Shown here in pieces: positions 46,826-57,900 of a stretch of DNA of 64,000 nucleotides. The position numbers and the translations under genes are program-made. The notes below the pieces were generated by a model that saw nothing but the letters and a program-made list of their open reading frames with translations, ran no database searches and had not been told where the DNA came from. Position 1 is the first letter of the stretch. Each line of letters begins with the position of its first letter. This DNA is from Antedon mediterranea (taxonomy: Eukaryota; Echinodermata; Crinoidea; Comatulida; Antedonidae): positions 26,828,288 through 26,892,287 of the forward strand of contig NC_092676.1 of the NCBI RefSeq assembly GCF_964355755.1, given 5' to 3'.

Positions 46826-49800
46826 ATGACACAAGAATATTTTTCAAAATGTCAGGAGGCATTTTCGTTTTTTCAATCTCACGATGATATTTCCTCTCCT
46901 GATGTAAGCATTTTTTGTTTTTATTTTTTAACTCGTTTTTTGTATGTATACTTTTCAGTAGACGCAATAAGATATAGACCTAATTAGAGGAGTTTAAAAT
47001 TTGTTTTATGTTTATAATGGCGTTTTAAATTGAAACACTTTACATAAAAGTTTAAGGAAAATGTACATTATGTCATTCATCCAAGTAAATATAATATGAG
47101 TCCAGTTGATTTGTTTTAATTTACTTAATGTAATACTTCTTGTATATCGAGTAAATCAATGTGTTTAATGTGATATATTATAATAATTTGTAACTTTCTT
47201 TTATGAAATTCATTTTCTTCAATATGAGGATATAATAATGTGCATTATTTACCTTTGCCTGCTATTATTTAACAGTGAACATTTTTTCTTTTCTATTAGT
47301 TTGTTAATAATTACATGATTATTGATAGGCCAATACCGTAATTATTAAGACATTAATCTAGGCATATTTTCCCTCATTCGCATAACGTTAAGACGTACAT
47401 CTTATTTCTTACGGTAGGAATTATTTTAGGAAATTTGCTGAATTTAATGTTTAAAATAATTTGTTTTAGGGTATTGACAACCTGTACAGTAAGATCAATC
47501 AGGACTGGCAGACGACACAGTCGTATGACGTCAGATCGCAAGTTTGCGCTAACCTCAACTTAAAGTCAACAGGTAAGACAACTCCTGCACCCCCCCCCCC
47601 TCCCCTCTCAAATATATTGTACAAAACCAGTGTACAATTGTTTATTACTGTATTACCGTATATGTTCGAACAAACGCCCGGAGGGTTTTTAGAGGAGCGT
47701 TTATTCAAGGGAGGCGTTCATTCTGGGGATGCGTTTATTTTTGGGGGTGTAAAATCACTGTTAAAATAATAGCAGGCAATGGCAATAAAATGCACATTAA
47801 TCGTCATATTGAAGAAAATGAATTTCATAAAAGAAAGTCAAATAAATTCTTCCTAAATATGAAAAAATACAACACAATTAATATCAAGAAATTCGTGGTC
47901 AATTGTAGATCAATTCTACTACATAGTATAGTATTTGAGGAAAAAAATCAAAGGCAGACGAAGATAAGTATTGACTTACCGTAATGTACGTAAAGATGGC
48001 TTATTTCAAAAAATTACAACCATCTATATATAATTGTTTAAATTCATCCTAATTTTAGACTGTTCGCGGTACTAGACGTACTATTTATTTTGCATCAAAA
48101 GTATATATATTTCTTTTACAGCAATATTTCTATTTAAGTGTAATTTATATAATCATAATGAACGGAAAACATGGTATTTGATACAAAATGGGTTATGCAA
48201 CGAGCCGAAGCTCTTTTAAACACATTACCATTTAAATAATATCTAATTAGCAAAAACAATAAAAGTAAAAATACATAAAATTATTACATAATGAATATTT
48301 TTCAGCCGTTCAAGTAATTATTATTTTAAAGGGCTTAATATGTATTTATCGACCTCTATATTGTGGCGTATTCACCTGCAGTGCATGTTTCAAAACTGTT
48401 GTGAAAAGAACACACAAACAATGTGAAGTTAAACCACAAGTCGATTAGTTTAAATCTCCCTGTAAGAAACACAAAGTATTCGAAGCAAACTGGTTGTGTT
48501 TGTAATAATACATGTAAGGTATGTTCAATGCAAATGAAACTCGGAGATGGTAAAAAAGAACTAAATTGAATTATCATATCCTTGATTCGTATGCAATATT
48601 GTTTCAACGTTTTCTTAAGCAAATCAAATCCCATAGGACCTTGGTATTACTGTTGGACAATGATGTGGTGCTTTGCCGGGGAAATTTATAGGAATGTTAT
48701 GAAGAGTTTCTCTAGAGATACATGCCCACACCTTATGCTGTGAAAATTTTACTCAATAAAATATATATTTAAATAAAACATTGAATGTAACTAGCATAGG
48801 CTACTCATTGTAATGTAGGGTCTAAAGCCTGTTTTACATTAGCGAATATTTTCGCGCCAACTTTCACGATTTCTGATTGGTTCCGTAAGTTTTCAAGTCA
48901 AATGAAAATATCACCACTTTCAATTCGCGCGAATAAATTCGTCTAGTAAAAAAAGGCTTAACCCTCAAATAACATCTCCGGTAATGTTTGCTCGTGTACA
49001 CATTTTTTGTTGTCTATAACTTTAAAGATGAATTGTCCCCCTAAAAAAAAAAATTCTTAACATTTTTTTTTTAATATGCCATTAAAAAAAATGTATTTAC
49101 CTAAAAAACTGTTATTTAAAGCAAAACATAGTCAAATTGGCAGCCAATGGGTTTTGGTTGAATTTAACCATTTAGTTTATCATTTAAGTGAAAACATAAA
49201 TTTGTTCTGGTTTTTTTTTCTACGGAAGGGATTAACTTTTATTAAAACTACAAAATAATCTATTCAAAGTCTAATTTTATCAATCTTTATTTTTCATGTT
49301 TTTAATGTAAATACATTATGATAATATACTTGAATATTCTTAGACCCCCAGACTTGGGACATCGACGATGTACAGGTGTGGTTGCGATGGGTCTCCACAA
49401 CCTGTCTTAAAATGGACCAGTCTGACATACCTCCTGTGTGTATGGATGGTAGGTCCTTGTCTAGCTGTACTGAGGATAACTTTAGGGAGATGCTCCAGGT
49501 TTCACCGATGGTTGCAGCTAATATTTACCAAATATTTAAATCATGGTACCAAGGTAAATATAATATTGGTTCTTAATTGTTTCAGATCTAATAAAGCCAA
49601 GTGTCATATTTAGGACTCGAAGTGTTTCATTAACAGGGGAGTCCTCAGAGCTCTGTCTACGCTAACTTTATGTAACAAAAAATGTGGTGTGCCCATATAT
49701 GGACACGACATATCATTGCTATCTTTATTATTCATTTGTCATCATATTCGCTATATGCCATGCAGCTGTACTTTTTTCTGTTCTTTTTTTATTTTTTATT

Positions 49801-51375
49801 CCAACTTTTATCTACTGGTTTTATATATATTTTGTATTTCTTTATTGTTTAATTAATTTATTTTCTTTATTTATTTTTTTTTTCTTCTCTTAATTTAAAT
49901 ATTTTGTAAAGGCAATCCCGTCACAAGATTGTAATCTTTTTGGGATTTGCCTTCGTCCATTTTCTTGTTTTATCACTTGCCATTTTGTTTTTGTTACTTT
50001 TGTCTTTTGGACGTGAATAAATGTTCCTTGAATTGAATTGAATTGAACCATATTTGGCATATCATTACCATATTTGGGCACTTCACACTTATTTTGTCAA
50101 AAAAGTTTGATAGTGTATAGACAGAGCTTTCTACAAGATAGGCATCCCAGCACATAACACCGTTTTCTACGATTATAAGACACTTTTTCCTAACGATTTT
50201 TTTTCTCAAAATTGTAGATGACGTTCAGACAATAAAAGCAATGACGTCAGGTGGAGGATTATGGGATAGTTTGTATGTTCAAGAACCCGTTATCTCTACA
50301 ACTATGAATGTAAATATATTTTTAAAATAATATGCATTTAAAAATGTTTTTTTCACACACAGTTTGGTAGTTTAGAGCTTAAGAGCCAGATAAAATCGAA
50401 AATAATTAATTCCATACTGACAGACTGATCAACGAATTTTTGTATTTTTAATTTTGTGTAATTCATTTTAAAGTATGAACCCCCGATGGAAACTTTCCAA
50501 CCAGACTACCACGAACCCCAGTTTGAACAACAACAACATCACCAGCACCAAGTCAACGTCGCACACTCTTCAGTTGATTGCGAAGCATGGCAGACACCAG
50601 TGTCGCCCAGTGGATATTTCTTCAACTCGGCACATGCTCCGTACGACCGACCTCTCGATTTCGGACGCCCACCCCCTGAATTCGGACGTCCGCCCCCCGT
50701 GTGTCATTACTACCCAATATCGGCTTCATGTCCGAGCAGTATGAGTGGGTGTCAGACCTCACCGTGTGACACCGTCATGGTGCCACACCAAGAACTCGAT
50801 AAGCAACCGAAGAAAAGACGAGGCCCGGGAAGACCAAAACTTATAAGACCACCTAAAACAAGTGAGTTGAAAAGAAAACTATTCATAACATTAACTATTT
50901 CTTATACTAATCGGAAGTGGTGTTTGATATGGCCAAAAAGTTTGGCATTCATGTTGTTGAGTTCTAGCTTTTCGAGAATATTAAGAATAGACCTAATATA
51001 CGTTTAATAAGTTTAACTTTCGTTCTATTATTTACAGAAAAACTACAATTGTTTGAATTTCTGCTCGAATACCTTGAGAATCCGTGCTCGCCTCACTTAG
51101 AATGGATTGATAAGTCAACTGGACTGTTTCGGTTCCAATCCGCTCACAAAGAAGACTTTGCAAATAAATGGGGCGATTATAAAGGCAACAGGAATATGAC
51201 GTATCAGAACTTAGCGCGTGCACTGCGTAACTATTGCCACAGCAATATTAAAATTATGCTGAACGAGAAAAGAAAGCTGCACTACCGTTTTAATATTGAA
51301 GCTATACTCGAGCACCCGACAAAGTTTAAATGTATATTTCGCTCTTACGCAAAACATACGACGAGGAAAAGCTAA
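46826..51375 (+). CDS. ETS factor with Pointed domain, AT-hook and SPI/PU.1-like ETS domain
   Basis: Six coding exons: 46826-46903, 47470-47572, 49344-49553, 50218-50309, 50474-50861 and 51038-51375. All have GT-AG borders and consistent phases, giving 402 residues and a TAA stop. Residues about 62-130 (TWDIDDVQVWLRWV ... MDGRSLSSCTEDNFREML ... IYQIFKSWYQ) form a Pointed/SAM domain of ESE-like style. Residues 162-270 are Gln/His/Pro-rich with a repeated FGRPPP. GPGRPK (278-283) is an AT-hook. The ETS domain (about 292-375) reads KLQLFEFLLEYL, GLFRFQSAHKEDFANKWG, KGNRNMTYQNLARALRNY. The HKE, KGNR and MTYQ..ARALRNY signatures are those of SPI/PU.1 factors, which in vertebrates lack a Pointed domain. 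A polyadenylation signal AATAAA lies at 51501. Start choice: first ATG in the first exon, close after an A-rich leader. Confidence 0.9.
47651..47760. repeat. GCGTTTATT-type dispersed repeat in intron 2 of the Pointed/ETS gene
   Basis: GTTCGAACAAACGCCCGGAG, GAGCGTTTATTCAAGGGAGG, CGTTCATTCTGGGGATGCGT and TTATTTTTGGGGGTG follow one another. This spaced GCGTT(T/C)ATT pattern is familiar from marine-animal genomes as the end of a DNA repeat. A C13 run precedes it at about 47589. Confidence 0.5.
48828..48962. mobile_element. Short MITE in intron 2 of the Pointed/ETS gene
   Basis: AAAGCCTGTTTTACATTAGC and AATATTTTCGCGCC are mirrored by TTCGCGCGAATAAATTCGTC and TAGTAAAAAAAGGCTTA. About 135 bp, non-coding. 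Confidence 0.6.
49021..49305. mobile_element. MITE family D, right end lost, in intron 2 of the Pointed/ETS gene
   Basis: The left terminus TTTAAAGATGAATTGTCCCC is clear and the interior matches the copy at 42844 (GGCAGCCAATGGGTTTTGG, CAATCTTTATTTTTCATG). The right terminal repeat is not recognisable. The end lies about 40 bp before exon 3. Confidence 0.75.
49648..50129. mobile_element. MITE family A split by a LINE 3' tail, in intron 3 of the Pointed/ETS gene
   Basis: The left half GAGCTCTGTCTACGCTAACT...CATATATGGACACGACATAT and the right half CATATTTGGCATATCATTAC...AGTTTGATAGTGTATAGACA form one family A element. About 320 bp (49725-50046) is inserted between them. The insert is T-rich and ends in TTGAATTGAATTGAATTGAA, the mark of a short non-LTR retroposon tail. 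Confidence 0.75.
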
Positions 51376-51963
51376 ACTATCTTGAAAAACAGTATACATT
51401 GGAAGACAATGTGTGTTACCAATACAGAAACTGGAATGAAGAAAAAGAAAAATGATATCCAAATTCTCCGCGTACGAACATTACAAGTATATAGCATTTC
51501 AATAAACAATAGGCTATTATTATTATGCCTATTACTAGTAGTAAATATTATTGTAAATATTTATGTATCTATTGAGTTTTTAATTAAACAGATGTTGATA
51601 AAATCAATACATTTGGATTTATTGTTATATCGTCGCGTGATTAAAAAGTGTATGTGTCGATCACATGGCGAAATGGTCATGGGATAAAAGTTTTGCAACT
51701 ATGGCACGCCGATTATTTATTGGTAAAAGTTGAATACCTTGAGTATATTTAAGATTATATGACGACAAAGGTAACAGTAACCTAACAATATACTGTATAA
51801 ATATATTGTAAAAAGAATATTATTTGATAAAGTAAACTAGGTCAAGGGATTTTAATTGAGACACACCCGGCAGATCAAAATAATCAGTTCGCTGCGTTCC
51901 ATAGATCGTATATCCGGCCCCTTTTTTTCTCCGTCTTGTTTATCGGCGAATCTTAAGAACACC
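51376..51963. other. 3'UTR of the Pointed/ETS gene and CNDP2 promoter region
   Basis: AATAAA at 51501 probably ends the ETS transcript, about 130 bp after its stop. The CNDP2 start codon follows at 51964 on the same strand, so its promoter must lie within this 590-bp spacer. No TATA box stands out. Confidence 0.45.
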
Positions 51964-54900
51964 ATGGCTAATTTGAAGACATTTTTCAGGTATTTTTCAC
52001 TTTCTTTTGCCTGTTTAACATTGCAGGTAGTTAGAATATATACAACTCTACATGCTCAATAGATAATAAGTTGTCATTATAGGTGTTTATGTAATCTAAA
52101 TTATTCTGATAGCTAGGCCTTGAAGGCTAGGCTCTAACCAGCAGGGGAGGAGGGAAGCAAAGGAGCGGCTGAAGTGAGCTATTTTCCTGCTCATTGTCGA
52201 GTATGAAGAGGGGCGGTCATGTGTAAGAAATATGTAACGTCACGTGAATAATGAAATATAATTATAAAACTTACAAACACCTTGTTTGATTTTGGGAATA
52301 AAACATATCTATAATAAATTGGGCAGTGGATATTCCTAATTTTGTTTCTGCATTTGCAACTGTGTGTGGAATCCTTCAAAGAATAATGAGGGCACTTCCT
52401 CAGGACTACATAGCCTAGCATCCAGGGTAGGGAGGTACCTCCCTGGCCTATCTACCAAGTAACCAATAAAATAATCAACTGTTCTATCTAGGCCAAGCTA
52501 CAGTAGGCTAGGCTAGATTAGTATGCTAAAAATTGACTCAATTTACAGTTATGTGGACGAACATCAAGAAGAGTATGTGAAACGTTTGGCCGATGCAGTT
52601 GCCATCAAAAGTGTCTCAGCTTGGCCTGAATGCAGAGGTGACATCACAACAATGGTCCACAGTGTTGCTAAGGTACGTATAACTGGCCAAAATCAACCAA
52701 TCAGATACTGTCCTACAATTGTCCTATTCTGCAGCAAAAGTGTTAAATATATTATTGCAAAACTTTGTTTGTGTACAATGCAAATGTTTTTCAAAGTAAT
52801 TTCTAGTTGATTTAATCAACAAAAACTTTATTTCATTCGTAAACTGAGCATAATTTTCTTGGTTCCAACTATATGAGCCTCTCCGGTAAGTTTACAGAGT
52901 GATGCAAGAACTGACAAAGTTAGTCCATTACAACTGGGGCTATCAATATTTTGTGCCTTCCATACATGCTTTTTCCCATATCCGATTACAATAATTTCAT
53001 ATATTATTAATTTATTACTACAGTATCTAATTATGCTAAATATGCTTATTTAGAGTTTAGAAAAGCTTGGTGCCACAGTGGAACTGGTTAAGCTAGGACA
53101 GCAGACTCTAGATGATGGTACAGTTCTTGATCTACCAGAGGCCATCCTTGGTAAGGAGGAGAGCTTAGTCAAAATATATAAAGGTTGAAAGGCTAAAGGT
53201 TTTAAATGGGTCAATTCATTCCATCTATTTGAATTTATATACAGTATAGCAAGTGTCAAACTGTACAATAGACCCACTGTAGATGCTCAATACATTTATT
53301 GATTTAAATATGTGTTGTCCCCCTTTTACATTTTTTGTTGAATATTTCATTTTAATGTCGCATAACAGATCCACTTTGACCAATAACTGGATAAAAAAAA
53401 TTACCTGTAAAAAACGTAATTTAAAGCAAAGCAGTTCTTAAATTCTCTGTCAAACAATTTTTTTTGGTTAAAATTAACAGGATTTTTAAAAACTTTTTAA
53501 AAGTGAAATAATTTTTGTTCTCTACAGAAGTGAATAATTTTATTAAAACTGCAAAATGGCCTATTCAAAGTATTTAAAGTTTTTATTAATCTTTATGTTT
53601 CATGTTTTTGGGGGACAAAACATCTTTATCATTTAGAATATTCTGTAGAGAGACGGTTGTACTGTACATCCAAATATGGTGAAGAGTGCTGGGACCTCGA
53701 CAATAATAGATAGTAGAGAGATAAACTGTCCTCTTAATACTAAATATGAACATTGTCATTTTTATTACACAACAATTTGTGTGTGTACCACTTGAAAAAT
53801 AGTTACATTCAACAAAAGATTATCTCGGTCAAATCTTAATTAAGTAAATCGTAAGTTGGTAAATTAATCCCGCCATTTTTATTTGCTTTTTTGATGTACA
53901 TGTATATTAATATTTAAGGTGATTTTATATATTATTGATGTATTTTTAATGTTATTTATTGAGATGCCAAATAAATGAAAAGAAAAGAAAAATCGGCTCA
54001 TGTAAACAGCAAAGAAAAAGCACCGAAAGAGGAAGTGTTCCTTAAAAACTATACCAAATAAAATGTCATATAACAATGTAGAGTTATGTTTAACCATGCT
54101 TATAAGTGTAATAAAATGATATATTTATGATTAAAGATTCAAAACCAAATAATAAATATGGTTTTTGAACTCATTATTTGTTCATTAGAGCAAACACAAA
54201 ATTTACAGAGTTTTCCCCAGATAAATAATATAATGGCATCTCATAGAAAGTTATTAATTTCAATACTCTGTACTCTCGTAAGTCTTGTATTGACCCACTC
54301 AAAAAGTTCAAACACCCCAATTTTGTTTTTGAATAATTATGATTTCAATTAGTTTAATTTTAAAAAGTTTTAGAAAATGTATTATTTTTTTAAATATTAT
54401 TTTCTTGATTATATTTAATAATTTTATATTTCAGGTTCACTTGGGTCAGACCCAAATAAGAAAACTGTCTGTCTGTATGGACATTTAGATGTGCAACCAG
54501 CCCAAGTGGTAATATTATTTATATTGTTTATAATCTTTAATTACAGTTAAGTCCTGTACTTGGTCAGATGTTTGCCCTACTCTGACGTAATTTGTAGTTT
54601 ATACTAAGTACATTGAGAATACTTCAACAAAAATATGCAAGTTATTTTCAGGTGGGACTCAAACCCACGACCTTTAGATCACCATTCTGACATTTATACC
54701 TCTAAACCACTGAGCTTGCCTCGATGGCTAGGGGTTACATTCAAACTTAGTGGTCTATAGGTATGAACGTGATAGGCTAGTAATGTGGAGGTCGTGGGTT
54801 TGAGTCCCACCCGAGAACTACTTGTGTATTCTCAATGTACTTAGTATAAAGTACAAATACGTCAGAGTAGGGCAAAAATTTGACCAATTACTCTACACCC

Positions 54901-57900
54901 TGATTCAAAGTTACTCCACAGTAATTACAAACAATTTCAAGCCCTGTCCTATTACTAGGTGATTTGTAACATTTTTACAACTCTCCAAGTTAACAATTTG
55001 TTTCTATAAATGATTTAAACAGTCAGATGGTTGGGACACAGAGCCGTTTGTTTTAACGGAAAAGGATGGCAAGCTTTATGGGAGAGGATCGTCTGACGAT
55101 AAAGGACCAGTTCTGGCATGGGTCAACATGATAGAAGCTATGCAGGCTCTCGGCCAAGAAATTCCAACCAATATTAAGGTATGCTTGCATGTATAGGCCA
55201 AGAGATTCCTGCAGGCTCTAGGCCAAGAGATTCCCACCAATATTCGGGCATATATAGGGCAAGAGATTCCAACCAATATTAAGGTACAGTATGCTGGCTT
55301 GTATTGGCCAAGAGATTCCTGCAGGCTCTAGGCCAAGAAATTCCCACCAATATTTAGGTATTCTGGCATGTATAGGCCAAGAGATTCCTGCAGGCTTTAG
55401 GCCAAGAAACTTACACCAATATTAAGGTCGTGTTGTATGCAGGCTCCACCCCGACCGGTTGTCACAAACCACTAACTTGTGATGACTGGCTGATATTTTT
55501 CTTTTCATTTTAGTTTTGCTTTGAAGGTATGGAGGAGTCTGGCTCAGAAGGTCTAGATGAACTAGTGTTTTCAAGGAAAGACACATTTTTCAAGGTATAC
55601 AACACATACATTATACAATAAGGTTATTTTTTTATACTATAATTTTAATGTAAATTAATAAAATTCATTCAAAAGATAAGCTCCTTTTCCATATTTGCTA
55701 TTGTGTGTTGCGATAATATAATATCATTATCTATATCTATAGGATGTTGATTATGTATGCATCTCTGATAATTACTGGTTAGGCAAAAAGAAACCATGCA
55801 TCACATATGGTTTAAGGTATGTTTATTACATATGTTCATTTTAATTCGCAACATATAATACACATTGTTGAGTACAGTTTGAATATAACAATCATTACTT
55901 TTAACTGCCATACCCATATTGTATTACATATTATGTTGAGATTTGTTAAGTAGCACCCTCTATGTTTGGATGTATTTTTTAAATAATTATAGCACCCTCT
56001 GTGGTATGGCCATGCTTTTATAAAGTCTTGATATTTCATTTTTCCAAGTTGGAACCACTGCTTTGACAGATGCATTCTTTCTTTATAGAATGGTATTTAA
56101 CTGTTTTTTGTTTTGGTTCTTTTTAGAGGTATTTGCTACTTTTTTATTGAAGTGAAATGTGCAGATAAAGACTTGCATTCTGGCGTCTTTGGAGGTTCAG
56201 TGTGAGTTACATTAATTTAATTAAATTTACAATTAAACCTTTTTTTTATCTAGAAAATCTAAATCTGCCTTTTAATGAACGCAAATAAGTTTTATCCAAA
56301 TTCCGTGGTAAACCACAGTCAAGTTAAGGTTTCTAGTTATTGCGTCTTTGGTATTTTAAATTTTTTCAATATAATTGAAAAAAAAAACTTAAAATTTATG
56401 TTACTATATGCCACAGTATTTAATTATTATTGTTAAAATTAATGTTAACATTTCTATTAAATATATATAATATGTATTTAATTAACTATTATTTAATAGG
56501 CATGAGGCCATGGCTGATGTAATAGCCCTTTTGAACACTCTTGTTGATGTCAATGGCAAAATCTTGGTTCCTGGTGTCACAGATACCGTGGCCGAACTTA
56601 CTCCAGAAGAAAAGGCAAAATATGAAGCGATTGATTTTGATAAGGTAATGCTTATTATTGTGGTGCAAGAGTGTGTAGTAGTATCACAGGTTTTTAAACT
56701 TGGCTACCGAACCATCAGTCCTGGGTTCAAATCCTGTTGGATATCTGAATTTTGTCACATGACAAAACACTCCCAAAGACTTGTTATAAAGCTCTGTCTA
56801 CATTATCAAATTTTATGTGACAAAGAAAATGTGATGTGCTACTATTTTTCAGCATATCAATACCATATTTGGGCACATCACACTTTCTTTGTCAAACTAG
56901 TTTGATAGTGTACAGATTAAGAATGTTTATGTAGAGCATCTTGTGTCTTTGTCTAGTCCATGGATTGTCACCTGTATATCAATATACTATCAATAGTACT
57001 TGCCAGTGTGACAACATGCTGATTTAAAAATAGTTCACAACAACACTAAAGTTCTGTCTACACTATCAAACTTTATGTGACAAAAAAATGTGATGTGCCT
57101 ATATATGGACATGATGATGTCATATCACGACCATATTTAAGCATATCACTACCATATTATCAAACTTTATGTGACGTGCCTATATATGGACATGATGATA
57201 TCATGTCACTGCCATATTTAAGCATATTACTACCATATTTAGGTGCATTACACTTTTTTCAAGGGGAAGTATTTTCAATGATGCATGTTTAGAATCGGTA
57301 TAATGTTTTCAAAGAAATTCACAATAAATAATGTTGTTTGTGTTGTAGGAGGATTATAGAGAAGACATCGGGGCTAACAAGTTGATGCATGAAAGTAAAG
57401 AACAGATATTGATGCATAGGTGGCGCTATCCATCATTGTCCATTCACGGTAAGACTATTCTTTTATTCTTTATTAAAGCCCCATTCCCTACGTTTTTTAG
57501 ATCTAATTTAAGATCACAAACTATATTTAATGTAAAAATAATACTATGTGGTCCTATTGCGATAACTTTTTTCGTCTTTAAACGGTTAAAAATGTGAAAA
57601 ATAAATCGATTCTAATAATTATAGCGGCCCGCTATAAATCCCAAAATGCATTGCGCGCGGATTGATATTTTTGTTTTTCACCTGTAATTCGCCCACTTTT
57701 CGATCGATCGTGAAGCCAAAACAAATGGAAGACTCCTAACTTTTCAGCGAAAATACCGGGTTTTCCCTAATTTGTATCAACGGAGTCTGGCAAAAATAGA
57801 AAGACAATTAATGCAGCAACTATACAACGTCAGGCTAGGTATATAGCTAGCGTACGATGTTCGTACGTTATCGATGTTTACCAGCTAGGCCTACAAAACT

